Source: Mycobacterium sp. MYCO198283
Lineage (GTDB): Bacteria; Actinomycetota; Actinomycetes; Mycobacteriales; Mycobacteriaceae
Direction: 5' to 3'
Assembly: GCF_021213805.1 (NCBI RefSeq)
Contig: NZ_JAJQJI010000006.1
Span: 62,001 to 126,000, forward strand
DNA length: 64,000 nucleotides
Shown: positions 48,787 to 58,529 of the stretch, piece after piece
Position numbering within the stretch: the first letter of the stretch is position 1
Layout of the letters: each line of letters starts with the position of its first letter
Program-made: the position numbers and the translations under genes
Notes under the pieces: generated by a model
Told to the model about the DNA's origin: nothing
The model's input: only the letters and a program-made list of their open reading frames with translations
The model's database searches: none

Positions 48787-50504
48787 GCCGGCTGTCGCGG
48801 TCGCGCTACGCCGACCTCTACGGCCCCACCACCGGTGACCGGATCCGGCTGGCCGATACCGACCTCTTCATCGAGATCACCGAGGACCGCAGCGGCGGCC
48901 CCGGCCTCGCCGGCGACGAGGCGGTGTTCGGCGGCGGTAAGGTGCTGCGCGAGTCGATGGGGCAGGGCCGGGCCTCCCGCGCCGACGGCGCCCCCGACAC
49001 CGTCATCACGGGCGCGGTCATCCTCGACCACTGGGGAATCGTCAAGGCCGACATCGGCATCCGCGACGGCCGCATCACGGCGATCGGCAAGGCCGGCAAC
49101 CCCGACATCATGGACGGCATCCACCCCGACCTGGTGGTGGGGCCGTCCACGGAGATCATCTCCGGCAACGGCCGCATCGTCACCGCCGGCGGCATCGACT
49201 GCCACGTGCACTTCATCTGTCCGCAGATCATGGCCGAGGCGCTGGCAGGCGGCATCACCACGATGATCGGCGGCGGCACCGGGCCCGCGGAGGGCAGCAA
49301 GGCCACCACCGTCACGCCCGGCGCCTGGCATCTGGCCCGCATGCTCGAGGCGCTGGACGCCTGGCCCATGAACGTCGCGCTGCTCGGCAAGGGCAACACC
49401 GTCAACGCCGCCTCGATGTGGGAGCAGTTGCGCGCCGGCGCTTCGGGTTTCAAGCTGCACGAGGACTGGGGGTCCACACCGGCGGCCATCGACGCCTGCC
49501 TGACGGTGGCCGACGCCGCGGGCGTGCAGGTCGCGCTGCACTCCGACACGCTCAACGAGGCCGGCTTCGTCGAGGACACCGTCGCCGCGATCGCCGGGCG
49601 GTCGATCCACGCCTATCACACCGAGGGCGCCGGGGGCGGGCACGCGCCGGACATCATCACCGTCGCCGCCGAACCGTACGTGCTGCCGAGCTCGACGAAC
49701 CCGACCCGCCCGCACACCGTCAACACCCTCGACGAGCACCTCGACATGCTCATGGTGTGCCATCACCTCAACCCGAGCGTGCCGGAGGACCTGGCGTTCG
49801 CCGAGAGCCGGATCCGGCCGTCGACCATCGCCGCCGAGGATCTGCTGCACGACATCGGGGCCATCTCGATGATCGGCAGCGACGCCCAGGCGATGGGCCG
49901 CATCGGCGAGGTGGTGCTGCGCACCTGGCAGACCGCGCACGTGATGAAACGCCGCCGCGGCGCGCTGGCCGGTGACGGGCGCAACGACAACCTGCGGGCC
50001 CGGCGCTACGTCGCCAAGTACACGATCTGCCCGGCCGTCGCGCACGGTCTGGACGCCGAGATCGGCTCGGTGGAGGTCGGCAAGCTCGCCGACTTGGTGC
50101 TGTGGGAGCCGGCGTTCTTCGGCGTCCGCCCGCACGCGGTGGTCAAGGGCGGCGCGATCGCCTGGGCTGCGATGGGCGACGCGAACGCCTCCATCCCCAC
50201 CCCGCAGCCGGTGCTGCCGCGGCCGATGTTCGGCGCCGCTCCCGCCGCCGCGGCGGCCACCTCGGTGCACTTCGTCGCGCCGCAGGCCGTCGAGGACGGG
50301 CTGGCCGGCCGGATCGACGTGCGCAGGCGGCTGGTGGCGGTCAAGGACGTCCGAGCGGTGACCAAGGCCCACCTGCCGCTCAACGACGCGATGCCGCGCA
50401 TCGAGGTCGACCCGGACACGTTCACCGTGCGCATCGACGGCGACGTGTGGCGCGAAGAGCCCGCCGCCGAGCTGCCGATGGCCCAGCGCTACTTCCTGTT
50501 CTGA
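48783..50504 (+). CDS. ureC: Urease alpha (catalytic) subunit
   Basis: A 573-residue nickel enzyme. The nickel-bridging carbamylated lysine is Lys224 in [13 protein letters not shown]. The histidine pair in [13 protein letters not shown], the His of LHSDTLNE and [11 protein letters not shown], and the flap [19 protein letters not shown] (Cys326, His327, His328) are all present. The GTG start at 48783 overlaps ureB, and TGATG couples it to ureF. It probably provides ammonia and pH buffering. Confidence 0.98.
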   Translation: MSRLSRSRYADLYGPTTGDRIRLADTDLFIEITEDRSGGPGLAGDEAVFGGGKVLRESMGQGRASRADGAPDTVITGAVILDHWGIVKADIGIRDGRITAIGKAGNPDIMDGIHPDLVVGPSTEIISGNGRIVTAGGIDCHVHFICPQIMAEALAGGITTMIGGGTGPAEGSKATTVTPGAWHLARMLEALDAWPMNVALLGKGNTVNAASMWEQLRAGASGFKLHEDWGSTPAAIDACLTVADAAGVQVALHSDTLNEAGFVEDTVAAIAGRSIHAYHTEGAGGGHAPDIITVAAEPYVLPSSTNPTRPHTVNTLDEHLDMLMVCHHLNPSVPEDLAFAESRIRPSTIAAEDLLHDIGAISMIGSDAQAMGRIGEVVLRTWQTAHVMKRRRGALAGDGRNDNLRARRYVAKYTICPAVAHGLDAEIGSVEVGKLADLVLWEPAFFGVRPHAVVKGGAIAWAAMGDANASIPTPQPVLPRPMFGAAPAAAAATSVHFVAPQAVEDGLAGRIDVRRRLVAVKDVRAVTKAHLPLNDAMPRIEVDPDTFTVRIDGDVWREEPAAELPMAQRYFLF

Positions 50505-51139
50505 TGAGCCGGCTGACGACCCTGCTCGCCCTCGCCGACTCGCGGCTGCCCACCGGCGGACACGTGCACTCCGGCGGCGTCGAGGAAGCGGTGACCAGTG
50601 GGCTCGTCGGCGACCTCCCGACGCTGCGGGCCTACCTGGTGCGGCGGGTCCGCACCTCGGGGCTGGTGGCGGCGTCGGTCGCCGCCGCCGTCCACGGCGG
50701 GCGGTGGACCGTCGCGGCCGCCGACCGGGAAACCGACGCCCGCACCCCGGCGCCCGCCGCGCGCGCCGCGTCGCGCGCGCAGGGCCGCGGGTTGCTGCGG
50801 CTGGCCCGGCGGGTGTGGCCCGACGAAGACTGGGATCCGCTCGGCGCGACCCCGCACCTCGCGGTGGCGGCCGGCGCGGTCGGGGCGGCCGCCGGGCTCA
50901 CGCCGCAGCAGACGGCGCACGCGCTGGTCTACACCACGATGACCGGCTCGGCGACCGCCGCCCAGCGGCTCCTCGCGCTCGATCCCGGCGACGTCGCCGC
51001 GGCGACCTTCGCGCTCGCCGCCCTGTGCGACGAGGTCGCGGCCGCCGCCGCCCGCGAGCCCGCCGACCTGTCCGACCCGCTGCTCGACGTGCTCGCGCAG
51101 CGCCACACCGAACGCGACCGACCGCTGTTCGCCTCCTGA
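50504..51139 (+). CDS. ureF: Urease accessory protein UreF
   Basis: A 211-residue helical protein with the UreF signature [23 protein letters not shown] at residues 8-30 (shortened in this description to the conserved [13 protein letters not shown]). It works with UreD and UreG to deliver nickel and CO2 to the urease apoprotein, ensuring UreG-GTP hydrolysis is coupled to insertion. It shares the A of TGATG with ureC. Confidence 0.95.
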   Translation: MSRLTTLLALADSRLPTGGHVHSGGVEEAVTSGLVGDLPTLRAYLVRRVRTSGLVAASVAAAVHGGRWTVAAADRETDARTPAPAARAASRAQGRGLLRLARRVWPDEDWDPLGATPHLAVAAGAVGAAAGLTPQQTAHALVYTTMTGSATAAQRLLALDPGDVAAATFALAALCDEVAAAAAREPADLSDPLLDVLAQRHTERDRPLFAS

Positions 51140-51161
51140 CCGCCGACGCGAAAGGCCGCCC

Positions 51162-51842
51162 ATGCCCCCGCACGTCACCGACGACGAACCCCACACCCAC
51201 CCCGCCCGCCCGAAGCGGGTGCGCCGACCCGGGGAGCCGCTGCGCATCGGCATCGGCGGACCCGTCGGCTCGGGCAAGACCGCGCTCGTCGCCGCGCTGT
51301 GCCGCACCCTGCGTGACGAGCTCTCGCTGGCGGTGCTGACCAACGACATCTACACCACCGAGGACGCCGACTTCCTGCGCCGCCACGCCGTGCTGCCCGA
51401 CGACCGCATCGCCGCGGTGCAGACCGGCGGGTGCCCGCACACCGCGATCCGCGACGACATCACCGCCAACCTGGACGCGATCGACGACCTGATCGCCGCG
51501 CACGACCACCTCGACCTGATCCTGGTGGAGTCCGGCGGCGACAACCTCACCGCCACCTTCTCGTCGGGACTCGTCGACGCGCAGATCTTCGTCATCGACG
51601 TCGCCGGCGGCGACAAGGTGCCCCGCAAGGGCGGGCCGGGTGTGACGTTCTCGGATCTGCTGGTGGTCAACAAGACCGACCTCGCGCCGCTGGTGGGCGC
51701 CGACCTGGACGTGATGCGCCGCGACGCCGCCGCCGTGCGGCAGGGCCGGCCGACGGTGCTCATCTCGCTGACCGAGGATCCGACCGCCGGCCCGGTGCGC
51801 GCCTGGGTCGCCACGCAGCTGCAGGTGGCGCAGCACGCCTGA
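51162..51842 (+). CDS. ureG: Urease accessory GTPase UreG
   Basis: A 226-residue SIMIBI-class GTPase. The P-loop GPVGSGKT is at 33-40, the metal-binding Cys-Pro-His motif is in [12 protein letters not shown], and [12 protein letters not shown] provides guanine specificity. The N-terminus HTHPARPKR has only two histidines, a weak version of the His-rich leader seen in some UreG. Its TGA overlaps the ureD ATG. Confidence 0.96.
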   Translation: MPPHVTDDEPHTHPARPKRVRRPGEPLRIGIGGPVGSGKTALVAALCRTLRDELSLAVLTNDIYTTEDADFLRRHAVLPDDRIAAVQTGGCPHTAIRDDITANLDAIDDLIAAHDHLDLILVESGGDNLTATFSSGLVDAQIFVIDVAGGDKVPRKGGPGVTFSDLLVVNKTDLAPLVGADLDVMRRDAAAVRQGRPTVLISLTEDPTAGPVRAWVATQLQVAQHA

Positions 51843-52477
51843 TGCACTCCGAGGTCCTGATCGCGGCGTGCCCGGGCCGGCTGCCGCGCATCGAATGCCG
51901 CGGCGGCATCGCCGCCCGGATCACCGGCGCCGGCACCGTGCACCTGGTGTCGGCGGCGGCGACGCCGCTGGGCGGCGACACGATCGCGCTGCGGGTGATC
52001 GTGGCCGCCGGTGCGGCGCTGCGGCTGCGCAGCGTCGCCGCCACGGTCGCGCTGCCCGGACCCGCCGTCGCCGGCTCGTCGAGCAGCGTCGACCTGCAGG
52101 TGGGCGGCCGCCTGGACCTCGATCTGGAACCGACGGTGGTGGCCGCCGCCGCCCGCCACCGCGCGGCGGTCGTCGCGGAACTCGCCGAAACCGGTGAGCT
52201 GCGGCTGCGTGAACGGGTGCAGGTCGGCCGGTCGGGGGAGGCCGACGGGTTCTTCTCGGGGTCGCTGCACGTCGACGTCGCCGACGGCCCGTTGCTGCGC
52301 CACCGCGTGGAGCTGGGCGACGGCGCGCCCGGACACGACATGATCGCCGCACCGCTGGCCCTGGTGAGCGAACTGCGCTATCCCACCGTGCAACCCGGGG
52401 ACCCGCACCGGACGGTGCTGGCGCTGGCCGGCGGCGGATCCCTCAGCACCTGGCAGGGGCGCCGGCTTCGCGGTTAG
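51842..52477 (+). CDS. ureD: Urease accessory protein UreD
   Basis: A 211-residue UreD (UreH), somewhat shorter than many homologues. Beta-rich scaffold with signatures LGGDTIALRVIVAAGAALRLRS (abbreviated: PLGGDTIALRV) and LRERVQVGRSGEADGFFSG. It forms the UreDFG maturation complex. The operon order ureABCFGD is as in M. tuberculosis. It converges with ndh with a 4-bp overlap. Confidence 0.93.
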   Translation: MHSEVLIAACPGRLPRIECRGGIAARITGAGTVHLVSAAATPLGGDTIALRVIVAAGAALRLRSVAATVALPGPAVAGSSSSVDLQVGGRLDLDLEPTVVAAAARHRAAVVAELAETGELRLRERVQVGRSGEADGFFSGSLHVDVADGPLLRHRVELGDGAPGHDMIAAPLALVSELRYPTVQPGDPHRTVLALAGGGSLSTWQGRRLRG

Positions 52478-53847
52478 CTGGCCTGTTTCTCCGTCTTCTT
52501 CAGCTCGGCGGCGATCTCCTCGAGGTTCTCCAGCCGGGTGCGCGCATACGCCTGCTGCTCGGTGATGGTGAGCTGGCCGCGGTTGCTGCCGAGGAAGGTG
52601 CTGATCCACGACAGCGCGGTGGTCAGCCGGGCCTTCCAGCCGACGAGGTAGATGAGGTGCAGGAACAGCCAGGCCAGCCACGCGATGAACCCGCCGAACT
52701 CCAACGGGCCGATCTTCGCGACCGCGCTGTACCGCGACACCGTGGCCATCGAACCCTTGTCGAAGTACTCGAACGGCTTGCGCGCCGCCGGATCGGCGCC
52801 CTTGAGCTCGGCCTTGAGGCAGCTGGCGGCGTACTTCGCGCCCTGGATGGCGCCCTGGGCCTGCCCCGGCACACCCGGCACGAACGCCATGTCACCCACC
52901 ACCCACACGTTCGGGTGGCCCGGGATGGTCAAGTCGGGCAGCACCTTGACGCGGCCCGCGCGGTCCAGCTCGACGCCGGACTGCTCGGCGAGATCCTGTC
53001 CCAGCGGGCTCGCCGACACCCCGGCCGACCACACCTTGCACGCCGACTCGATGCGGCGGATGGTGCCGTCGGAGTCCTTGACGGTGATCCCGTTGCGGTC
53101 CACGTCGGTGACCATGGCGCCGAGCTGGATCTCGACGCCCATCTTCTCGAGCCGGGCCTGCGCCTTTTTCCCCAGCTTCTCGCCCATCGGCGGCAACACC
53201 GCGGTGGCGGCGTCGAGCAGGATCACCCGCGCCTTTGTGGAGTCGATGCTGCGGAACGCCCCCTTGAGGGTGTGGTCGGCGAGCTCGGCGATCTGCCCGG
53301 CCATCTCGACGCCGGTCGGCCCCGCACCCACCACCGTGAACGTCAGCAGTTTCTGCCGGCGGGCCGGGTCGCTGGAGCGCTCCGCCTGCTCAAAGGCGCC
53401 CAGGATGCGGGCGCGCAGCTCCAGCGCGTCGTCGATGGACTTCATGCCGGGGGCGAACTCGGCGAAGTGGTCGTTGCCGAAATAGGACTGCCCGGCGCCG
53501 GCCGCGACGATGAGGCTGTCGTAGGGCGTCTTGTAGGGGTGTCCCAGCAGATCGGAATCCACGGTCTTGTTGACCAGGTCGATCCGGGTGACGTCGCCGA
53601 GCAGCACCTGCACGTTCTTCTGCTTCCGCAGGATCACGCGGGTGGCGGGCGCGATCTCGCCCTCGGAGATGATGCCCGTCGCCACCTGGTAGAGCAGCGG
53701 CTGGAACAGGTGGTGCGTGGTGCTGGCGATCAGCTTGATGTCGACGTTCGCCCGCTTGAGCGCCTTGGCGGCGGTCAGCCCGCCGAAACCCGATCCGATG
53801 ATCACCACGCGGTGGCGGTCGGATTCGGTGGCTCCGGGATGGCTCAT
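52474..53847 (-). CDS. ndh: Type II NADH dehydrogenase (Ndh)
   Basis: A 457-residue NDH-2 transferring electrons from NADH to menaquinone without proton pumping. FAD motif VVIIGSGFGGLTAAKAL (residues 14-30), NADH motif VVGAGPTGVEMAGQIAEL and the FAD-binding VWVVGDMAFVP are present. The C-terminal region (FGGFIAWLAWLFLHLIYLVGW, about residues 385-405) is hydrophobic and anchors it to the membrane. Clear counterpart of M. tuberculosis Ndh (Rv1854c). The ATG at 53847 has GAGGAG upstream. Confidence 0.97.
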   Translation of the reverse strand: MSHPGATESDRHRVVIIGSGFGGLTAAKALKRANVDIKLIASTTHHLFQPLLYQVATGIISEGEIAPATRVILRKQKNVQVLLGDVTRIDLVNKTVDSDLLGHPYKTPYDSLIVAAGAGQSYFGNDHFAEFAPGMKSIDDALELRARILGAFEQAERSSDPARRQKLLTFTVVGAGPTGVEMAGQIAELADHTLKGAFRSIDSTKARVILLDAATAVLPPMGEKLGKKAQARLEKMGVEIQLGAMVTDVDRNGITVKDSDGTIRRIESACKVWSAGVSASPLGQDLAEQSGVELDRAGRVKVLPDLTIPGHPNVWVVGDMAFVPGVPGQAQGAIQGAKYAASCLKAELKGADPAARKPFEYFDKGSMATVSRYSAVAKIGPLEFGGFIAWLAWLFLHLIYLVGWKARLTTALSWISTFLGSNRGQLTITEQQAYARTRLENLEEIAAELKKTEKQAS

Positions 53848-53952
53848 GGGTGGCTCCTCGACCTCTTCAGTCAGTTCCGGTGTCTACCGTAGCCGGGGCG
53901 TGCGACGTCGTCGCGCCCGTGCCGTGGCGTGCACCTCCGCGATACCCGCGGT

Positions 53953-53980
53953 CACCGGCCCGTAACCCGCAGGGCCGGTG
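53953..53980 (-). terminator. Hairpin between the SDR gene and ndh
   Basis: CACCGGCCC (53953-53961)/GGGCCGGTG (53972-53980), a perfect 9-bp stem with a 10-nt loop, lies 34 bp after the SDR gene's stop (read on the minus strand). It probably separates that gene from ndh. The rest of the 166-bp gap holds the ndh promoter region; no gene is seen. Confidence 0.55.
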
Positions 53981-54013
53981 GGCACCCGAAATGCCAGCCG
54001 CGCGACCCGCGGG

Positions 54014-54685
54014 TCAGCGCAGGGCGTCGAGCGCGCGGTGACCGACGTGCAGGGTCTGCCCGGTGATGTGGCGGGCGGCCGATCCGGTGAGGAACAGCGC
54101 CAGCCGGGCGATCTCCGCGGCGGCCCCGCCGGTGTGGTCGGTGACGCCGTCGTAGCCGGCGTCGGTGCCGCGGCCCGCCGCCACGGCGTTGATGGTGATG
54201 CCGCGGGTGCCGAAGTACTCGGCCTGCCCGCTGGTCCAGTCCGCGACGGCCGCCTTGGCCGCCGCGTCGGCGCTGCCGGGCTTCGGGTTCTCGGCGACGA
54301 CGGTGACGATCGACCCGCCCGAGCGGAGGTGGTCGCCGACGGCGCTCACGGTCAGCACGGCGGACAGCACCGTGCCGTCCAGCGCCGCCCGCCACGCCTG
54401 CGCCCGCTCGGCGAGGGTGTAGGTGCGCGGGTCGCCGGGGGAGAACACCGGCGTGGGCACGTTCACGATGGTGTCGAGGTGTTGGGGCAGCTGCGGCACC
54501 GCCCCGGCCAGCGCAGCGGCGTCGAGGCTGTCGCACACCACGGCGTCGACGTCGAGCTCCTTCGCCGTGACCTCGAGCTCCTCGCGGCGCGCACCCGTGA
54601 TGGTGACGCGGTGGCCGGCGTCGCCGAAAGTTTGGGCGACGGTGCGGCCGAGTTCGGTATCACCACCGGTGACCAGCACGTCCAT
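54014..54685 (-). CDS. Short-chain dehydrogenase-like protein with a degenerate active site (Rv1856c-like)
   Basis: A 223-residue Rossmann protein. N-terminal MDVLVTGGDTELGRTVAQTF has the nucleotide-binding glycine-rich turn, modified from the usual TGxxxGIG. In the catalytic region the expected YxxxK reads DAAAK (in SADAAAKAAVADW), so Asp replaces the catalytic tyrosine and normal SDR reduction is doubtful. The C-terminal ARHITGQTLHVGHRAL is standard for SDR proteins. The ATG at 54685 faces modB across a 66-bp gap. Confidence 0.85.
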   Translation of the reverse strand: MDVLVTGGDTELGRTVAQTFGDAGHRVTITGARREELEVTAKELDVDAVVCDSLDAAALAGAVPQLPQHLDTIVNVPTPVFSPGDPRTYTLAERAQAWRAALDGTVLSAVLTVSAVGDHLRSGGSIVTVVAENPKPGSADAAAKAAVADWTSGQAEYFGTRGITINAVAAGRGTDAGYDGVTDHTGGAAAEIARLALFLTGSAARHITGQTLHVGHRALDALR

Positions 54686-54751
54686 GCCTTGCCTCCTGCG
54701 TTCGGCGTCGAGATTCCCACCGATGTTACTGGACGGTAGCTTGAGCCGGAA

Positions 54752-55591
54752 ATGACGCGCCGGGCCGCGGCCGGTGCCGCGTCGCCTACATTCCTCCGCA
54801 TGCCGGCTGCGAGCGGATTGCCCCGGTGGCTGGCCGTCCCGGCGCTCCTCGGGGCGGTGCTGGTGGTGCTGCCGCTCGCCGCGCTCGCGTGGCGGGTCGA
54901 CTGGTCGCGGTTCTGGCCGCTGATCACCGGCGCGCGCGAGGCGCTGCTGCTCAGCCTGCGCACCGCGACCGCGAGCACCGCGCTGGTGCTCGCGCTCGGT
55001 GTGCCGATGGCGCTGGTACTGGCCCGCAGCGACGCCCGCTGGCTGCGCGCCGTGCGGCCGCTGATCCTGCTGCCGCTGGTGCTGCCGCCGGTGGTCGGTG
55101 GGCTGGCGCTGCTGTACGCGTTCGGGCGGCTGGGCCTGGTGGGCCGCTACCTGGAGGCCGCGGGCGTGCAGGTCGCGTTCTCGACGACGGCCGTCGTCCT
55201 GGCGCAGGCGTTCGTGTCGCTGCCGTTCCTCGTCGTGGCGCTGGAGGGCGCGGCGCGCACCGCCGGCAGCCGCTACGAGACGGCGGCCGCCACCTTGGGC
55301 GCCTCGCCGGCGCGGGTGTGGTGGCGGGTGACGCTGCCGCTGCTGGCCCCCGGGCTGCTCTCCGGCGCGGTGCTGGCGTTCGCCCGCGCGCTGGGCGAGT
55401 TCGGCGCCACGCTCACCTTCGCAGGCTCCCGCGCGGGTGTGACGCGCACCCTGCCGCTGGAGATCTATCTGCAGCGCGAGAGCGACCCCGACGCGGCCGT
55501 CGCCCTGTCCATGCTGCTCGTGGTGGTGGCCGCGGTCGTCGTCATCGCGGTCGGCGCGCGCCGGCTGCGGGGCGCGCAGGCGCCGCCGTGA
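54752..55591 (+). CDS. modB: Molybdate ABC transporter permease ModB
   Basis: A 279-residue permease with about six transmembrane helices and the ModB/CysT coupling motif [22 protein letters not shown] (residues 166-187; cited in part as [13 protein letters not shown]). [12 protein letters not shown] near 213 is characteristic of molybdate/sulfate permeases. It is directly followed by modC (4-bp overlap). No modA gene is present in the window. The ATG at 54752 is favoured, with an ATG at 54800 as an alternative. Confidence 0.9.
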   Translation: MTRRAAAGAASPTFLRMPAASGLPRWLAVPALLGAVLVVLPLAALAWRVDWSRFWPLITGAREALLLSLRTATASTALVLALGVPMALVLARSDARWLRAVRPLILLPLVLPPVVGGLALLYAFGRLGLVGRYLEAAGVQVAFSTTAVVLAQAFVSLPFLVVALEGAARTAGSRYETAAATLGASPARVWWRVTLPLLAPGLLSGAVLAFARALGEFGATLTFAGSRAGVTRTLPLEIYLQRESDPDAAVALSMLLVVVAAVVVIAVGARRLRGAQAPP

Positions 55592-56661
55592 GCCGGCTGC
55601 GGGTGCGTGCGGAGGTGGCCGCCCGCGGCGTGGACGTCGCCCTCGAGGTGGCCGCGGGCGAGGTGCTCGCCCTGCTGGGCCCCAACGGCGCGGGCAAGTC
55701 GACCCTGCTGCACGTCGTCGCCGGGTTGCTGCGGCCCGACGCCGGCGAGGTGCTGCTGGGCGATCGGGTGCTGACCGACACCGCCGCGGGCTGCCACGCC
55801 GCGGCGCACACCCGCCGCGTCGGCCTGCTGCTGCAGGACCCGCTGCTGTTCCCGCACCTGTCGGTACTGCACAACGTGGCGTTCGCGGCGCGGGGCCGCC
55901 GGGCGCAGCGGCGCCGCGCCGCGCAGCGCTGGCTGGCCGAGGTGGGCGCCGAGGAGCTTGCCGGGCGCCGCCCCCGCGAGCTGTCGGGCGGCCAAGCCCA
56001 ACGGGTGGCGATCGCGCGGACGCTGGCGAGCGAACCCGATGCACTGCTGCTCGACGAACCGCTGGCCGGCCTGGACGTCGCCGCGGCGTCGGGGCTGCGC
56101 CAGCTGCTGCGCCGGGTGCTCACCCGCGACGGCCGCAGCGCGGTGCTGGTGACCCACGATCTGGTCGACGTGCTGACGCTCGCCGACCGCGTGGCGGTGA
56201 TCGAGGCGGGCCGGGTCGCCGAATCCGGCCCGGCCGCCGCGGTCCTGAGCGTGCCGCACAGCCGGTTCGCCGCCCGATTCGCCGGCATCAACCTGGTGGC
56301 GGGCACCGTCGCGGACGGGGGCTGTGTGGTCACCAGCTGGGGCGAGCGGTGGTACGGCGTCGCCGAAACGCCGCTGCCGACCGCCCAGCGCGCGGTGGCG
56401 CTGTTCGCGCCGGCGGCGGTCGCCGTGTTCCCCGAGCCACCCCGCGGCAGCCCTCGCAACACCGTGGCCGTGACGGTGGCCGAGCTGACGCCCGAGGGTT
56501 CGATGGTGCGGGTGCGAGGCACCGATCAGCCCGACGGCGGGCCGGGGCTGGCCGCCGATGTCACCCCGGCCGCGGCCAGCGACCTGCGCCTGGCGGTCGG
56601 GGACCGGGTCCACTTCGCGGTGAAGGCAACCCAGGTGCGGCTGCTGCCCCGCCGGCGCTGA
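55588..56661 (+). CDS. modC: Molybdate ABC transporter ATP-binding protein ModC
   Basis: A 357-residue ATPase with Walker [10 protein letters not shown] at 31-39, the signature LSGGQAQR at 132-139, Walker [13 protein letters not shown] near 151, and the switch VTHDLVDVL. The C-terminal roughly 110 residues ([37 protein letters not shown]) match a TOBE/MopB-like molybdate-binding domain. GTG start at 55588 overlaps modB. Confidence 0.92.
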   Translation: MSRLRVRAEVAARGVDVALEVAAGEVLALLGPNGAGKSTLLHVVAGLLRPDAGEVLLGDRVLTDTAAGCHAAAHTRRVGLLLQDPLLFPHLSVLHNVAFAARGRRAQRRRAAQRWLAEVGAEELAGRRPRELSGGQAQRVAIARTLASEPDALLLDEPLAGLDVAAASGLRQLLRRVLTRDGRSAVLVTHDLVDVLTLADRVAVIEAGRVAESGPAAAVLSVPHSRFAARFAGINLVAGTVADGGCVVTSWGERWYGVAETPLPTAQRAVALFAPAAVAVFPEPPRGSPRNTVAVTVAELTPEGSMVRVRGTDQPDGGPGLAADVTPAAASDLRLAVGDRVHFAVKATQVRLLPRRR

Positions 56662-56710
56662 TCAGCTGTCGGATCCGGCCACATCCGGCACCGCCCGCGC
56701 AGGTCACTTT

Positions 56711-56725
56711 TGTGAGCACCTCACA
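56711..56725. promoter_or_regulatory. TGTGAG-CAC-CTCACA dyad upstream of apa
   Basis: A perfect 6-bp inverted repeat with a 3-bp spacer, resembling a CRP/FNR-type half-site pair but with 5 rather than 6 bases between TGTGA and TCACA. It lies immediately upstream of the predicted -35 of apa. Confidence 0.45.
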
Positions 56726-56726
56726 C

Positions 56727-56754
56727 TTGCGTCACGGCGGTAACACGGTAGTTT
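56727..56754 (+). promoter_or_regulatory. Promoter of apa, predicted leaderless
   Basis: TTGCGT (56727-56732) and TAGTTT (56749-56754) are separated by 16 bp. Transcription would start at about 56761-56762, which is the ATG of apa. No Shine-Dalgarno sequence precedes the ATG (GTTTCGTCCCC), which supports leaderless translation. Confidence 0.6.
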
Positions 56755-56761
56755 CGTCCCC

Positions 56762-57721
56762 ATGCAGCAGCCCGACCCGAGCCCGAACCGAGGTGCGGGC
56801 CGCTGGACGAGACTGGCGATGCCGGCGGTCGCAGGTGCCGTGGCCATCGCGTTGACCGTCCCGGCCACCGCACTCGCCGATCCCGATCCGTCACCGTCGC
56901 CGCCCCCGCCGGGCAACAGCGCGGGTGCGCCGCCGGCCGCTCCGGCGCCGCCCGACCCAAACGCTCCGCCCGCGCCGCCGGCCCCGCCCGCCGATCCCAA
57001 CGCACCGGTGCCGCCGGCCGATCCGAACGCCCCGCCGGCGCCGGAGGCGGGTCGGGTCACCAGCGAGTCGGGCCGCTTCACCTACGTGCCGCCCGCCGGC
57101 TGGCGGGTCGGAGACCCGAGCCGCATCAGCTACGGCTCGGCGGTGCTCACCAAGGCACCGGCCGCCGGCCAGACCGCGCCGCCGAACGACACGACGATCC
57201 TGCTCGGGCCGCTCGACCTGAAGCTGTTCGCCGGCGCGGAGCCGGACAACGCCAAGGCCGCCGTACGGCTGGCCTCAGACATGGGCGAGTTCTACATGCC
57301 GTTCCAGGGCACCCGGATCAACCAGGAGACCGTGCCGCTCAACGCGGGTGGGCTGACGGGCACCGCGTCCTACTACGAGGTCGACTTCGCCGACGAGGCG
57401 AAGCCGAACGGCCAGATCTGGGCGGCTGCCATCGGCGACAACCCGCCGCGGGGAGCTGCCAACCGCGGGGTCGCGCCGACGCGTTACTTCGTGGTCTGGC
57501 TGGGCACCGCCGCGAACCCGGTCGACAAGGCCGCGGCGGTCGCGCTGGCCCAATCCATCCGGCCGTGGACACCGCCGCCCGCGCCGCCGCCACCCGACCC
57601 GAACGCTCCGCCACCGCCGCCGGATCCGAACGCCCCGCCGCCGCCACCGCCCGCGCGGCCCGGCGTCGGCGTCCCGGTGCCGATCACCGAACCGGTGCCC
57701 GGCATGGCGCCACCGGCGTAA
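56762..57721 (+). CDS. apa: Alanine- and proline-rich secreted protein Apa (fibronectin attachment protein)
   Basis: A 319-residue secreted glycoprotein homologue. The signal peptide ends ATALA after residue 39, giving the mature N-terminus DPDPSPSP. Proline/alanine-rich segments with repeated DPNAPP units occur at residues 40-95 and 270-300, flanking a folded central domain (FTYVPPAGWRVGDPSR through VVWLGTAANPVD). It follows modC as in M. tuberculosis (Rv1859-Rv1860). Apa is an antigen that binds fibronectin; glycosylation sites are threonines in the proline-rich parts, not visible as certain here. Confidence 0.95.
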   Translation: MQQPDPSPNRGAGRWTRLAMPAVAGAVAIALTVPATALADPDPSPSPPPPGNSAGAPPAAPAPPDPNAPPAPPAPPADPNAPVPPADPNAPPAPEAGRVTSESGRFTYVPPAGWRVGDPSRISYGSAVLTKAPAAGQTAPPNDTTILLGPLDLKLFAGAEPDNAKAAVRLASDMGEFYMPFQGTRINQETVPLNAGGLTGTASYYEVDFADEAKPNGQIWAAAIGDNPPRGAANRGVAPTRYFVVWLGTAANPVDKAAAVALAQSIRPWTPPPAPPPPDPNAPPPPPDPNAPPPPPPARPGVGVPVPITEPVPGMAPPA

Positions 57722-57732
57722 CCAACCGACGG

Positions 57733-57767
57733 CGAACGGCCGCCCGCATCGAGCGGGCGGCCGTTCG
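57733..57767. terminator. Bidirectional terminator between apa and the CPBP gene
   Basis: Perfect 15-bp stem CGAACGGCCGCCCGC/GCGGGCGGCCGTTCG with the loop ATCGA, followed by TCGTCGTTCTC. It lies 12 bp after the apa stop and 7 bp from the end of the converging CPBP gene, so it can serve both. Confidence 0.85.
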
Positions 57768-57773
57768 TCGTTC

Positions 57774-58508
57774 TCAGCCCGACCAGTGCCAGACGGCCGC
57801 GGCCGCCAGCGCGCCCATGCCGTTGAGCGACCAGTGCAGCGCGATGGGCGCGAGCAGGCTCCCGCTGCGGCGCCGCAGCCAGCTGAAGACGAACCCGGCG
57901 GCGCCGGTCGCCAGCACCGCGAGCACCACCCCGGCCGCCACGCCGGCGATCCCGCCGCCGAGCAGGCGCGTCAACCCGACGTTGCTGGCGGTCAGCCCCA
58001 GGGACGTGGCGATGTGCCACAGCCCGAACAGCAGGGAGCCGACGGCCGCCACCCCGCGGAAGCCCCACGCGCGGTCGAGCGCCCCGTGCAGCACGCCGCG
58101 GAAGGCGATCTCCTCGGGGATGACGGTCTGCAGCGGGATGACGAGCATCGACGCGATCAGCGCGCCCGACACCGTCGCGTAGTTGTCGTTGAGGAACATC
58201 GGGCGCGTCCACGGCAACAGCGCGCCGACGGCCACCACCGACCCGACCGCGGCCACGGCGGCCGCCGCGTAGCGCGCCCCGCTGCGCCACTGGTGGCGGC
58301 CCAGCCCGAGCTCCGACCAACCGAGGCCCCGCGAGCGGACCAGCAGCAGCAGACCGACGGCGGCGAGCGGCACGGCGGCGACACCGGCCCACGGCGTCGT
58401 GAAGTGCGCGATCAGGTTGGTGGCGGTCAGCACGGCGACGACGACGGCGATGTCGAGGTGCAGCTGCGGCCGCGGCGGCGTGGCGCGCTCGGCGACGGCG
58501 GTGGTCAT
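57774..58508 (-). CDS. CPBP (CAAX) family membrane metalloprotease-like protein (Rv1863c-like)
   Basis: A 244-residue protein with about seven hydrophobic segments. The CPBP motifs are complete: EExxxR (Glu132, Glu133, Arg137 in PEEIAFRGVL), FxxxH (His166 in LFGLWHIA) and HxxxN/D-type HWSLNG near 226. Family members are intramembrane proteases or are linked to bacteriocin immunity and protein maturation; the substrate is unknown. It converges with apa. Confidence 0.9.
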   Translation of the reverse strand: MTTAVAERATPPRPQLHLDIAVVVAVLTATNLIAHFTTPWAGVAAVPLAAVGLLLLVRSRGLGWSELGLGRHQWRSGARYAAAAVAAVGSVVAVGALLPWTRPMFLNDNYATVSGALIASMLVIPLQTVIPEEIAFRGVLHGALDRAWGFRGVAAVGSLLFGLWHIATSLGLTASNVGLTRLLGGGIAGVAAGVVLAVLATGAAGFVFSWLRRRSGSLLAPIALHWSLNGMGALAAAAVWHWSG

Positions 58509-58529
58509 GGCGGCCGATGCTACCGGCGA

